In this document: positions 33,928-43,436 of the stretch, piece after piece
Layout: each line of letters begins with the position of its first letter
Numbering within the stretch: position 1 is the first letter of the stretch
Assembly (NCBI GenBank): GCA_011391635.1
Contig: JAABQD010000007.1
Span: 1 to 64,000 of the forward strand
Source of the DNA: Sulfurimonas sp.
GTDB lineage: Bacteria; Campylobacterota; Campylobacteria; Campylobacterales; Sulfurimonadaceae
Reading direction: 5' to 3'
Length of the DNA stretch: 64,000 nt
Program-made: the position numbers and the translations under genes
The notes under the pieces: generated by a model
The model's database searches: none
What the model saw: the letters and a program-made list of their open reading frames with translations, nothing else
What the model was told of the DNA's origin: nothing

Positions 33928-35235
33928 CTAAAAACTCCCTTTTTTATATTTTTTAAATAGTACCATAACCCAAGGAATTGTAAAAATATAGCTACTCAAA
34001 AAACCTGCAAAAAGATACTCAAAGGGTAAATAAATCGCTATAAGCCATGTAGTAACTGCACTATAGAGACCCATCACCAAAGAGACCCAAACGAGTGGCT
34101 CTTTTTTGTGTGCTCGCATGTAAAGTGCCAAAGCATTCACAATCATTTGTAAAAACCAAGCCAAAAAGAGAAGTATCAGAGCAAATGGAGTAACGAGCCG
34201 TGCAAAAAAAGGCAACTCTTGTGCAAAAAATATCATACTCACAAAAAAAAGCAGAACAAAAAAAAGATAACTAAGTAGCGATAAAAGCAGATGTTTTTTA
34301 AAAAGAGGATTGAGAGTTTCATACTCGTGATGACTGACTAACATATTTATTTTTGGTGTGATGAGTATCATCCAAATATTTGCTATACCAAACAAAGCAG
34401 TGCAAATTGCAAGGCTCAAACCAACAACACCAGACTCTACAACACCATAATAGTAAAATGTAATAGGAGTAAAAAGAGAAAATATCAAATATCCACTCAC
34501 CCAACTCAGAGCATATCTCCCCAGCAAAGGCAAAATTTCTCTTCTCCAAGGATGGAGTATTTGCTCACTCTCCCTATAAAGCTGACGCAGCAGTGTGCCA
34601 TAGCGACGAAAAATAAGTGAAGTACCGACCAAAGCACCCAACAAAAGAGCACCGACTAACGCGTATAAATGAAAACCTGCTATGAGTAAAAATGCTGTTG
34701 CTACAACACTCACAAAAGAGATGAAAAATCTTATTTTTTGAACCTCGCCAACACTGTTGCACCCTTCGATAAAGGAGAGTAACATGCTATTGATAAAAAC
34801 AAGAACAGAAGCCAGAGCATAAATCAACCAAGGGATAAACCACTCCACTTGCGTCTGTTTTTGACTCAAAACAATAAAACCTATCACTAGGAGAATAGGA
34901 AATGTCACCAGAGCCATACCACTGCTCCACTTCATAGCAAATCGCAAGAGTGAAGCCAAACGACGAAGATGATGCTCATCTCCTGAGAGACGCACCCCAT
35001 TTTCAAACTTCAAATGAGCAAACTCATGGGCTGAGAACTGAAGAAGTATTGTAGAAAAGCCCATATCAGCAAAGATTGCAAGTGCTGCCAAACTTATAAA
35101 AGTGTACCAATATCCCTGCACCTCGGCACTTAAATAGAGTGGAATGAGAAGCAAAAGAAGTGGACCTGAAAAAAGCCTCCACACTTGATTCAAAGCTGTA
35201 TGCAAAAAATCTGAACTTTTGAATATTTGAAGCAA
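33928..35235 (-). CDS. Wzx-like polysaccharide flippase
   Basis: 435 residues with about twelve membrane helices and few charged residues outside loops. The first helix contains FSGPLLLLLIPLYLSAEVQGYWYTF, typical of the polysaccharide-transport (PST/MATE-like) family. Wzx flips undecaprenyl-linked repeat units across the inner membrane. A polymerase (wzy), chain-length regulator and initiating transferase are not seen in the window, so they must lie elsewhere or the pathway differs. Confidence 0.82.
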   Translation of the reverse strand: MLQIFKSSDFLHTALNQVWRLFSGPLLLLLIPLYLSAEVQGYWYTFISLAALAIFADMGFSTILLQFSAHEFAHLKFENGVRLSGDEHHLRRLASLLRFAMKWSSGMALVTFPILLVIGFIVLSQKQTQVEWFIPWLIYALASVLVFINSMLLSFIEGCNSVGEVQKIRFFISFVSVVATAFLLIAGFHLYALVGALLLGALVGTSLIFRRYGTLLRQLYRESEQILHPWRREILPLLGRYALSWVSGYLIFSLFTPITFYYYGVVESGVVGLSLAICTALFGIANIWMILITPKINMLVSHHEYETLNPLFKKHLLLSLLSYLFFVLLFFVSMIFFAQELPFFARLVTPFALILLFLAWFLQMIVNALALYMRAHKKEPLVWVSLVMGLYSAVTTWLIAIYLPFEYLFAGFLSSYIFTIPWVMVLFKKYKKGSF

Positions 35236-35238
35236 AAC

Positions 35239-36573
35239 TTACCTTTGACTCAAAATAAATGCTCTAAGGGTAGTAATCATATAAGCAATCGCATCATCAC
35301 CCATGCCAGGGTATAAACCTATCCAAAAACTATTATGCATTATTTTGTCTGTTGTTGTCAAAGTACCCACAATTTTATAATCTTGACCCAGTACCAAACT
35401 CTCAAACAAAGGGTGTCTTGTAATATTTCCTGCAAAGAGATTTCTTGTTTGAATATTACTCCCCTCAAGATGCTCGACAAGTTCATTTCTACTGAATTTC
35501 AGACCCTCTTTGAGCGTCATCATAAATCCAAACCAACTTGGGTCTGAGTTTGGTTGTGCTTCAACAAGCTGTAACTCCTCCAAATCTTGAAGTCCCTCGT
35601 AGAGTTTTTTATAATTCTCTTTTCGTATCTGCACAAATGTCGGAAATTTTTCAAGCTGTGCTACTCCGATGGCTGCTTGCATATCGGTTGCTTTGAGATT
35701 AAATCCAAAATGAGAGTAAACATATTTGTGGTCGTACCCTTTTGGCAGAGTTGCAAAACTCTGAGAAAACCTACATCCGCAAGTATTATCAATGCCACTT
35801 TCACACCAGCAGTCTCTTCCCCAATCTCTCATACTGAGCATGATTTTTTTTAAAATCGGATTATCTGTATAAGTTGCACCCCCCTCACCCATAGTCATGT
35901 GGTGTGGCGGATAAAAACTTGATGTGCCGATATCGCCCCAAGTCCCTGTAAGTTTACCCTCGTACAGAGAACCAAGTGCATCACAGTTGTCCTCTATGAG
36001 CCAAAGATTGTGTGTATCACAAAACTCTTTTACAGCTTTAAGGTTAAAAGGATTTCCCAGTGTATGGGCTATCATAACTGCTTTTGTTTTTGAACTCAGA
36101 GCATTTTGAAGCTGTGTTATATCTATATTGGCATGTGGAAGTTCCATATCTACAAAAACAGGAACAGCTCCATACTGAACGATGGGTGCAACTGTCGTAG
36201 GAAATCCAGCTGCAACTGTAATAACCTCATCACCGCGTTTTATTTGTCGCCCTTTAAGAAGTGGCGATGTGAGAGCATAAAAAGCAAGAAGATTCGCACT
36301 ACTTCCAGAATTCACTAAAAATGCCCATCGCACACCCAAATACTCTGCGAATTTTTTCTCAAACTGCTTGGAATACTCCCCGTAAGTGAGCCAAAAATCC
36401 AAAGAACTATCCACAAGATTCATCATCTCTTGGGCATCAAAAACACGACTGGCGTAGTTGACTCTTGATTTTCCTGCTATAAACTCTTTTGTTTGGAGTG
36501 GCTTATGCACGAGTTCATAATACTCTTTTGTTTTATCAAGTATCTCTTGTTTAAGTTGTTCTTGTTTAGTCAT
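35239..36573 (-). CDS. rfbH: RfbH/DdhC, CDP-4-keto-6-deoxyglucose 3-dehydrase (E1)
   Basis: 444 residues of the DegT aminotransferase fold. The PLP/PMP lysine is replaced by His in SSFYPPHHMTMGEGG, the hallmark of E1. A 2Fe-2S cluster is indicated by RDCWC and NTCGCRF. E1 removes the C3 hydroxyl of CDP-4-keto-6-deoxy-D-glucose and normally needs the reductase E3 (DdhD/AscD), which is not in this cluster. It overlaps the methyltransferase by 8 bases. A repeat copy (36129-36138) encodes LPHAN. Confidence 0.94.
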   Translation of the reverse strand: MTKQEQLKQEILDKTKEYYELVHKPLQTKEFIAGKSRVNYASRVFDAQEMMNLVDSSLDFWLTYGEYSKQFEKKFAEYLGVRWAFLVNSGSSANLLAFYALTSPLLKGRQIKRGDEVITVAAGFPTTVAPIVQYGAVPVFVDMELPHANIDITQLQNALSSKTKAVMIAHTLGNPFNLKAVKEFCDTHNLWLIEDNCDALGSLYEGKLTGTWGDIGTSSFYPPHHMTMGEGGATYTDNPILKKIMLSMRDWGRDCWCESGIDNTCGCRFSQSFATLPKGYDHKYVYSHFGFNLKATDMQAAIGVAQLEKFPTFVQIRKENYKKLYEGLQDLEELQLVEAQPNSDPSWFGFMMTLKEGLKFSRNELVEHLEGSNIQTRNLFAGNITRHPLFESLVLGQDYKIVGTLTTTDKIMHNSFWIGLYPGMGDDAIAYMITTLRAFILSQR

Positions 36574-37489
36574 GAAGAAGTTCCATCAACTCTTTAGAGT
36601 GTTTTTGTGAATGTAAAAAGAAAAAATTTGTCTCTTGTGTCTCTTGTGTCATCTCTGTTATCTCTTTAAATTTTCCATTGGATACAAAGTAACATCTATA
36701 TCCCATCGTGGCAAAAAGTTCTATTATCGCATTAGGATGGTAATGAAATTTTGCAGACCACTTTCTAAGCATTTCTGTAAATATGATTGGCTTGTATTTT
36801 TCTATAGTTGCAACCCCACCTTTAAAAGCAAAAAGTTCGGCACCCTCGACATCACACTTTATAAAATCGAGTCGCTCCAATTTTTGTTGGCTAAAAAAGT
36901 TATCCAAAGTATCCACTTGACATTTTATCTCTACATTCTCTTTTTCATCATTCATGATTGCTGCCGATGCATTCACAGAACCCTCTTTATGAAAATAAAA
37001 GGTAAGCTCCTCTTTTTTATCCGATAAGCCGAGATTGACGACTTTTACATCTGCACCATTGAGTTTGATATTTGCAACCAAACTCTCATATGTACTAGGT
37101 ATGGGTTCAAAACTGTAAAGAGTAAGATTTTTTTTGGCTTTTGACAATCCTATGGAGTACCAACCCATATTTCCACCGATATCAAAAACAGTATCACTGT
37201 CATTGACCAATCGAAAAATCATATCTGAATCCTCTTTTTCGTAACTTCTAAAGTTCAATATCTCAATCGGAGCTATTCTCTCATCCAATGGGCTACAAAT
37301 AATTTTAATCCCTAACTCTCTTGAAGTCATAATTACACTGTTGTCTGTGATTTCTATCTTTTGAATATCTCTCTCTTTTATAAATTCACTGTACTCAAAA
37401 AGTAAATTATGACTCTGTTTATACATATTTGTTATGTACTCTGCTTTTGTTATCTCATTTTTTAAAAAACGCTCTTCCATATTTTTCAT
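36566..37489 (-). CDS. FkbM-family methyltransferase
   Basis: About 307 residues. I prefer ATG 37489, which overlaps the upstream stop (ATGA), over 37495. The SAM-binding motif is VFDIGGNMGWYSIGLS, followed by LYSFEPIPSTYESL and the FkbM signature LDFIKCDVEGAELFAFKGG. The fold is O-methyltransferase-like. In polysaccharide clusters these enzymes methylate sugar hydroxyls. Its position between rfbH and the branched-sugar genes suggests action on the dideoxy sugar or the finished repeat unit. Confidence 0.85.
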   Translation of the reverse strand: MKNMEERFLKNEITKAEYITNMYKQSHNLLFEYSEFIKERDIQKIEITDNSVIMTSRELGIKIICSPLDERIAPIEILNFRSYEKEDSDMIFRLVNDSDTVFDIGGNMGWYSIGLSKAKKNLTLYSFEPIPSTYESLVANIKLNGADVKVVNLGLSDKKEELTFYFHKEGSVNASAAIMNDEKENVEIKCQVDTLDNFFSQQKLERLDFIKCDVEGAELFAFKGGVATIEKYKPIIFTEMLRKWSAKFHYHPNAIIELFATMGYRCYFVSNGKFKEITEMTQETQETNFFFLHSQKHSKELMELLHD

Positions 37490-38523
37490 ATACATTCATA
37501 ACTCCTAATTGTTCTCTCAAATCCCTCAATAATAGATATTTTTGGCTCCCAGCCGAGAGCTTTTATTTTTGCTATATCAATTGTATTGCCTCTGTTTGGA
37601 CTCTGTAAATATGTATCACTCTGCTGTGCAAAAATTGCTTTGAGATTTTTTTGAGGATACATATCCACTAAAGTCTGAGCCAAATCTCGTATGCTAAGAG
37701 TGGCATGTGGATTTGCCACATTGTATGCATTTGCATTTTTACCCTCTAAAAGTACCTTAAAAAATGCGACTGTTGCATCAGCTAGATAGCAAAAAGAACG
37801 CACCGTACTCCCATCACTCTTGAGTTCAATATTTTCATTATGAACAATATTTTTTACAAAATCCGCAAAAACTCTTCCATCATCGAGTTTCATTCCTGCA
37901 CCATATGTGTGAAATGGTCGCACAATTTTAACTGGTACATCAAACTGATGTCCATAACTTACACACAAATTTTCACCCATTCTTTTGCTCTCGCCATAAC
38001 ATGCTCTTAGAGAGGTTGGGTCTAAAAAACCATACCCATTTTCGTCGATTATTGCATCCTCTTCTACCTCGCCATACACCTCTGCACTACTAAAATAGAG
38101 GTACCCTTGCACTCTCTTTTGGATTGCTAGTTCAAGTGTATTTTTAGTTCCTAATATATTTGGTAAAATGACACCTACTGGGTCAAGGCTATAATATTTT
38201 GGTGAAGCCAGACTTGCTGCATGAATGATAAAATCTATTTTTTCATCTATCTCTATCTTCTGCACTACATCTTGAAAAAGGATTTTCAACGCCCTGTTTT
38301 GCAAATAAGAGGTGAATCTACTCTCACAATATTGCTTATTTCTAGCCAAAATTATCACACGACAAGGAGTCTCACGCAAAAGAGTTTCATTCAGATGAAG
38401 TAAACTCTCAACCATATATGCTGGTAAAAAGCCATTTGCTCCCGTGATGAAAATAGTTTTATTTGCAAAAGCACTCCATTGGATACCTGAGGATAGAATG
38501 AGTTCAAAATCTTCTTGCAACAT
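37486..38523 (-). CDS. NAD-dependent epimerase/reductase, candidate last step of a branched CDP-sugar (YerF-like position)
   Basis: About 345 residues from ATG 38523 (an in-frame TTG lies one codon earlier). Extended SDR motifs: FITGANGFLPAYM, IHAASLASP, FSSAEVYGE and the active-site YGESKRMGE. It directly follows the thiamine-dependent gene. In yersiniose synthesis the ketone made by YerE is reduced by YerF, and this gene occupies that place. Overall similarity to UDP-glucuronate decarboxylase-type enzymes leaves other roles open. A repeat copy (37701-37710) encodes NPHAT. Confidence 0.75.
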   Translation of the reverse strand: MLQEDFELILSSGIQWSAFANKTIFITGANGFLPAYMVESLLHLNETLLRETPCRVIILARNKQYCESRFTSYLQNRALKILFQDVVQKIEIDEKIDFIIHAASLASPKYYSLDPVGVILPNILGTKNTLELAIQKRVQGYLYFSSAEVYGEVEEDAIIDENGYGFLDPTSLRACYGESKRMGENLCVSYGHQFDVPVKIVRPFHTYGAGMKLDDGRVFADFVKNIVHNENIELKSDGSTVRSFCYLADATVAFFKVLLEGKNANAYNVANPHATLSIRDLAQTLVDMYPQKNLKAIFAQQSDTYLQSPNRGNTIDIAKIKALGWEPKISIIEGFERTIRSYECI

Positions 38524-38527
38524 CAAA

Positions 38528-40285
38528 CTACTCTTCTAAAGGCTTCACTAACATAAGTGCATAAAAATCATCGCGTTGTAAAAATGGATACATATCTTCG
38601 ATAGGTTTATTGACAATCAATTTTGGTTCAACCGTTGTCATCTGCTCTTTTAATTCTATATTGATAAGTTCTGGAGCATCGGTTGCAAAAATATCCGCCA
38701 ACTCTGCATCCATGCTATCAATATCTCCAATAGTGCGAGAAGAGATACCATACGCTTTTACGATATCTACAAGATTTGGCACACTATAATCATCCACCGT
38801 ACCCAAATATTTTTTGTCAAAATATATCTCTTGAAATTGTCGCACCATTCCCAAATTGTGGTTATTAAATACAAATATTTTAATTGGTAAATTGCGTCTT
38901 TTTATCACTTCTAACTCTTGGATATTCATCTGAATACCGCCATCTCCTGCAATAGCTATCGTCCTTTTAGCTGAAGCGATACAAGCCCCTATGGCACATG
39001 GCAATGCAAAGCCCATCGCTCCCATTCCACCAGAAAACAGGACTCTTTGAGACTCTTTGACATCTAATGATTGTGCGACCCACATCTGATGCTGTCCTAC
39101 ATCCACACAAACAACCTCATCGCTCAGATGGTTTGCAATTTTAGAGACTATGAGATTTGGAATTTTTTCATTGTTATCTATGCCCAAGAGGGAAGGAAAA
39201 CTTTTTTTATACAGCTTTAAAACTTTAAGCCACTCATTTGTGTCCATTGTAAAAGTTGCTCTGTCTATTTTTTCTATAAACTCTTTGGCATCACAGCAGA
39301 TTGCAACTGCCACATCCATTTTTGAACCCAATTCATCTGCATCAATATCCACTTGTACTATTTTAGCTTCTCTTGCAAAGGTACTCAAATTCGTTCCAGT
39401 TTGTCTCGTATCGAGCCTAGAGCCCAAAACTAAAATCAAATCACTATTTGCTAACGCAAGATTTCCATATCTATTGCCATACGAGCCTATAAGACCCATG
39501 TTGTATTCATACTCTTGCGTAATCACATCTTTTCCCATTAACGAATAGACCACGGGCAAACTATTTTTTTTCAAAAAATGCAACAATGCAGTTTGAGCAT
39601 TGGAGAGTCTCACACCTCCACCTACTAATACAACAGGTCGTAAAGAATTATGTAAAAGTTTTACAACAACATCTATATCAGAAGAAATTTTTTGTGTACT
39701 CAGATTTTTGTACTCATGACTCTCAAAAAAAGAGGCTTGACTCTCTACATCTATCTCACTTCTTTGAATATCCATAGGCAAATCAATAAGTACCGGTCCC
39801 TTTCTGGCATGTTGTGATAAAAAATAGGCTTTTTCAAGTTCATATCTCACATTTTCTACTCTATCAATCATTACACTGTATTTGACTATAGGCGAAACAA
39901 TCCGTACAATATCTGCCTCTTGAAAACCCATTTGTCGTAATGGTTGGTTATATTTATATTCGTAGGTATTGACCTGCCCTGTAATAAAAAGAGTCGGTAT
40001 AGAATCAAAAAAACAGCTCCCGATAGAAGTGATTAAGTTTGTAGCCCCTGGACCACTTGTTGCAATTGCAACACCTGTTTTTCCTGTAACTCGAGCATAT
40101 CCCTCCGCAGCAAAACCTGCTCCTTGCTCATGAATGGAGTTAATGATTTCTATCTCTTCGTATTTGCCTATTGAGTGATAAATATGTGCAACAGCACCAC
40201 CAACATATCCAAAAACTTTATTGATATTCTGACTTAAAAGAAACTCTATGAGATAATCAGATACTTTGATTTTCACTTCGTCCAC
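38528..40285 (-). CDS. Thiamine-diphosphate enzyme of acetolactate-synthase type (YerE-like)
   Basis: 585 residues in three ThDP-enzyme domains: Pyr domain with FGYVGGAVAHIYHSI and catalytic Glu in HEQGAGFAAEGYARVTG, a central nucleotide-binding domain, and a PP domain with GDGGIQMNIQELEVIKRR...FNNHNLGM. It lies in the rfbFGH gene order, not with ilv genes. YerE of Yersinia, an acetolactate-synthase homologue, adds a two-carbon unit from pyruvate to CDP-4-keto-3,6-dideoxyglucose. The start is uncertain: ATG 40285 overlaps rfbG by 13 bases, while GTG 40276 would overlap by 4. Confidence 0.82.
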   Translation of the reverse strand: MDEVKIKVSDYLIEFLLSQNINKVFGYVGGAVAHIYHSIGKYEEIEIINSIHEQGAGFAAEGYARVTGKTGVAIATSGPGATNLITSIGSCFFDSIPTLFITGQVNTYEYKYNQPLRQMGFQEADIVRIVSPIVKYSVMIDRVENVRYELEKAYFLSQHARKGPVLIDLPMDIQRSEIDVESQASFFESHEYKNLSTQKISSDIDVVVKLLHNSLRPVVLVGGGVRLSNAQTALLHFLKKNSLPVVYSLMGKDVITQEYEYNMGLIGSYGNRYGNLALANSDLILVLGSRLDTRQTGTNLSTFAREAKIVQVDIDADELGSKMDVAVAICCDAKEFIEKIDRATFTMDTNEWLKVLKLYKKSFPSLLGIDNNEKIPNLIVSKIANHLSDEVVCVDVGQHQMWVAQSLDVKESQRVLFSGGMGAMGFALPCAIGACIASAKRTIAIAGDGGIQMNIQELEVIKRRNLPIKIFVFNNHNLGMVRQFQEIYFDKKYLGTVDDYSVPNLVDIVKAYGISSRTIGDIDSMDAELADIFATDAPELINIELKEQMTTVEPKLIVNKPIEDMYPFLQRDDFYALMLVKPLEE

Positions 40286-41370
40286 TCTTTTTTTTGCATC
40301 TTTGCATCTGCTACATACATCTCTAAATCTTCTAAAGTAGATACTTTTTGATGCTCTTCATAAAAAGATTTATACCACTGCACAGTTTTTTCAAATGTAA
40401 TATTACTATCCCAAACATCACTCCATTTGAGGCGTGTATGAGCTTTTGAGCAATCAAGTTTGAGAAGATTTGCTTCATGAACTCCTTTTGGATCATGCAC
40501 TATTTCATACTCTATCTTGTCCCACTGTTTTTTTGTATGTTGTAGCACCTCTTCTACCGTTATACTTCCCTCATCGGATGGACCAAAATTCCACGCTTCA
40601 CCAAATTCTACTCTTCCCTCAAGAAGCTTCTGCCCAATTTGAAGATAGCCACTCAAAGGCTCTAGCACATGTTGCCATGGTCTTGTGGCATGTGGATTTC
40701 TAATACGCACTTTTTTACCTTGACTCACACAGAGCATGATATCACTCATAAGTCTATCTTTTGCCCAGTCACCACCGCCAATTACATTTCCTGCACGACA
40801 AGTTGCAAGAAGCGTATTGTGTGTGTGTTTATACTCTTTTGGTGAAAAATAAGAGTTTCTATAGGAAGAAGCAAGTAAATCAGCACACCCTTTGGATGCA
40901 CTGTATGGGTCATATCCACCCATTGGGTCATTTTCTCTATACCCCCACACCCACTCTTGATTTTCATACGCTTTATCACTTGTAATATTAACAATAGCTC
41001 TCACCTGAGCATTTTTACATGCCTCCAAAACTTTGAGCGTTCCCATCACATTTGTTTCATAAGTTTCTATCGGATTTTCATACGAAAGCCTTACAAGCGG
41101 TTGTGCAGCAAGATGAAATACAACATCTGGCATGTGGATTTGAAAAGTTTGATTAAGTCTCTCTAAATCTCGTATATCTCCAAAAACTGAGCTAATATCA
41201 AGATGAAGAAGTTCACTATGACTTGGCTTCGTTGGAGCTTCAAGAGAGTACCCAACAACATTTGCACCCATTGCTTTGAGCCAAAAGCAAAGCCAAGAGC
41301 CTTTAAATCCTGTGTGACCTGTGACAAGTACCGTTTTATTTTTGTAAATTCCACCAAAAAGGTTTTGCAT
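40273..41370 (-). CDS. rfbG: RfbG/DdhB, CDP-glucose 4,6-dehydratase
   Basis: About 365 residues from ATG 41370, which shares one base with the rfbF stop (TAATG); upstream in-frame Met codons lie inside rfbF. Motifs: LVTGHTGFKGSWLCFWL, FHLAAQPLVRLSYENP, NITSDKAYEN and YDPYSASKGCADLL, all diagnostic for CDP-glucose 4,6-dehydratase. It uses bound NAD+ to make CDP-4-keto-6-deoxyglucose. Two repeat copies (40686 and 41128) encode NPHAT and IHMPD. Confidence 0.95.
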   Translation of the reverse strand: MQNLFGGIYKNKTVLVTGHTGFKGSWLCFWLKAMGANVVGYSLEAPTKPSHSELLHLDISSVFGDIRDLERLNQTFQIHMPDVVFHLAAQPLVRLSYENPIETYETNVMGTLKVLEACKNAQVRAIVNITSDKAYENQEWVWGYRENDPMGGYDPYSASKGCADLLASSYRNSYFSPKEYKHTHNTLLATCRAGNVIGGGDWAKDRLMSDIMLCVSQGKKVRIRNPHATRPWQHVLEPLSGYLQIGQKLLEGRVEFGEAWNFGPSDEGSITVEEVLQHTKKQWDKIEYEIVHDPKGVHEANLLKLDCSKAHTRLKWSDVWDSNITFEKTVQWYKSFYEEHQKVSTLEDLEMYVADAKMQKKEWTK

Positions 41371-42143
41371 TACCACACTTTCCATGGTGCTTTGTTCTCT
41401 TTCCAAAGCTTATTGAGCTTTTGATTATCTCGTAAAGTATCCATTGGTTGCCAAAAACCATCATGCTTAAATGCTACCATTTCGCCTTCATGGGCTAAAT
41501 TTTGTAATGGAGATTGTTCAAATATACAAGATTCATCCTCAGAGAGATACTCAAAAATTTTAGGCTCACATACAAAAAATCCGCCATTTATCCAGCCAGA
41601 TTCTGTTTTTGGTTTTTCGATAAATTGTTTTATATTTTGATTTGCATCAATATCAAGATTTCCAAATCTTGCTTCTGGCTGAATTGCAGTTATGGTAATG
41701 GTTTTGGCATGTGACTTATGGAACTCTATACTTTTGGCAATATCCACATCACTTACTCCATCCCCATAGGTAAGTAAAAATGGCTCTTCTCCTATGTACT
41801 TTTGGGCTCTTTTAATGCGTCCACCTGTCATAGTGTCGATTCCCGTATCTACAAGAGTCACCTTCCAAGGTTCACTGCTATTGTTATGTACTTGCATTTG
41901 GTTCGTTTGCATATCAATAGTAATATCACTCTGATGAAGAAAATAGTTCGCAAAATACTCTTTGATATAATATCCCTTATACCCGAGCAAAATGACGAAA
42001 TCATTAAACCCATAATGGCTATATATCTTCATGATATGCCAAAGAATAGGCTTTGCACCTATCTCCACCATTGGCTTTGGTTTAACTTCTGTCTCTTCTG
42101 CTATCCTCGTTCCATAGCCACCCGCTAACACTACAACTTTCAT
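41370..42143 (-). CDS. rfbF: RfbF/DdhA, glucose-1-phosphate cytidylyltransferase
   Basis: 257 residues from ATG 42143 (an in-frame TTG lies two codons upstream). The nucleotidyltransferase opening VVVLAGGYGTRIAEET, PKPMVEIGAKPILWHIM, LTYGDGVSD and INGGFFVCEP are those of RfbF. It makes CDP-glucose from CTP and glucose-1-phosphate, the entry to the CDP-dideoxyhexose path. Only 12 bases separate it from the diguanylate cyclase stop upstream, so cluster transcription may begin at the CheY-like gene. Confidence 0.96.
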   Translation of the reverse strand: MKVVVLAGGYGTRIAEETEVKPKPMVEIGAKPILWHIMKIYSHYGFNDFVILLGYKGYYIKEYFANYFLHQSDITIDMQTNQMQVHNNSSEPWKVTLVDTGIDTMTGGRIKRAQKYIGEEPFLLTYGDGVSDVDIAKSIEFHKSHAKTITITAIQPEARFGNLDIDANQNIKQFIEKPKTESGWINGGFFVCEPKIFEYLSEDESCIFEQSPLQNLAHEGEMVAFKHDGFWQPMDTLRDNQKLNKLWKENKAPWKVW

Positions 42144-42155
42144 TCTCAAACCCCA

Positions 42156-43436
42156 TTATTTTACAACAATCCTATTACGACCGCTCTTTTTAGCTTCATA
42201 GAGTGCATCATCCACTCTTTTAAATGTTCTGTGTGTGTCTTCACCAAGATTATATTTTGTAAGACCAAAAGAGGCTGTTACGCTAATAGTGTTATTGACT
42301 TTACTATTTTCCACACTTTTTCTAACCTTCTCTATAATCATTTTTGCTTCATCAAGTGTTACATTTTTGAGCATAATTACAAACTCTTCGCCACCCCATC
42401 TTGCGATGATATCATTTTCTCTCAAAGAATTTTTAAGTGTATTTGCAACAGAGATAAGAGCTTCATCGCCGACTTGATGTCCATAAGTGTCATTAATTGA
42501 TTTAAAATGATCAACATCTGTGATTGCTAGAACAAAATCTGTATCTGCTTTTCGTTGATGTTTTGCTATTGAACCGATAACCTTATCAAAATAAGCACGA
42601 TTATAGAGCTTCGTGAGGGAATCAGTGATATAAAGCTCTTCAAGAAGTTTTTCATTTGTAATGTCATGATATACAGCATGAAATTCAAACAACGCACCAT
42701 TCTCATCCAAGATAGGTGTGATTCTCGATTGAACCCACTTTGCTCCGCCTGAGGCTGTTTTGTTTTTAACTTCACCACTCCAAGGTTTTTTGCTTTTGAT
42801 AGTTTCCCATAACTCTTTATAGGTTGCTTCTGCAACATTACCACTCTTAAAGATAGAGGCATTTTGACCTATAATATCCTCTTTTTTATATTCGAAAAAT
42901 TCACAAAAGAGCGTACTAACATCAATAATAACCCCATTAAGCGATGTTTTCATCATCATAATATTCTTATCAATTATCTCTTGATCTGACTCTAATTTAT
43001 CATTAAGTTTATTTACTTTTTCTATCTCTTTTTTTAAAGAGAGTTTCGTTTCATAGAGCTCACTTATATCATAAATAGAAATCATAACCTTGTTCTCACT
43101 CACGATATAAGGCGAAATTGTGACCTGTTGTTGCATAAATGTTAAAGAGGAGGTTGTTACCTTATTGCGATTGATAGATATAAATTTTGTACTACTATTT
43201 GTGTCATAAAAAGAGGGGGTTCCAAGGGCTAGTGCAGTTTTTATCTTTCTTCCGAGAACTTTATAATTTAAATCTGGATAAATCTCTTCTAAGCTTCTTC
43301 CTATTATCTCTTCTTTTGAGATTTGTGTATTGATAGAAAGCCATCTATTCCAAAAACTAACAATGAATTTGTCATCAACTATCATATGTCCATTTTCAAG
43401 TGAATCGAGTAAAATATCCTGACATTGCAATTCCAT
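42156..43436 (-). CDS. PAS-PAS-GGDEF diguanylate cyclase
   Basis: 426 residues without membrane segments: PAS-like domain 1 (about 8-125), a coiled linker (125-160), PAS domain 2 with a PAC segment (165-265) and GGDEF (270-426). The active site is GGEEF (348-352) and the RxxD inhibitory site is R339-D342 (RENDIIARW). It should make c-di-GMP in response to a cytosolic cue. Its start shares one base with the CheC-like gene stop (TAATG), which makes a CheY-CheC-cyclase unit. Confidence 0.92.
   Translation of the reverse strand: MELQCQDILLDSLENGHMIVDDKFIVSFWNRWLSINTQISKEEIIGRSLEEIYPDLNYKVLGRKIKTALALGTPSFYDTNSSTKFISINRNKVTTSSLTFMQQQVTISPYIVSENKVMISIYDISELYETKLSLKKEIEKVNKLNDKLESDQEIIDKNIMMMKTSLNGVIIDVSTLFCEFFEYKKEDIIGQNASIFKSGNVAEATYKELWETIKSKKPWSGEVKNKTASGGAKWVQSRITPILDENGALFEFHAVYHDITNEKLLEELYITDSLTKLYNRAYFDKVIGSIAKHQRKADTDFVLAITDVDHFKSINDTYGHQVGDEALISVANTLKNSLRENDIIARWGGEEFVIMLKNVTLDEAKMIIEKVRKSVENSKVNNTISVTASFGLTKYNLGEDTHRTFKRVDDALYEAKKSGRNRIVVK

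Noticed and set aside
38528..40285. IlvB/IlvI acetolactate synthase for branched-chain amino acids
   Set aside because: No small subunit or other ilv gene is nearby, and the gene is embedded and overlapping within the rfbFGH polysaccharide order.
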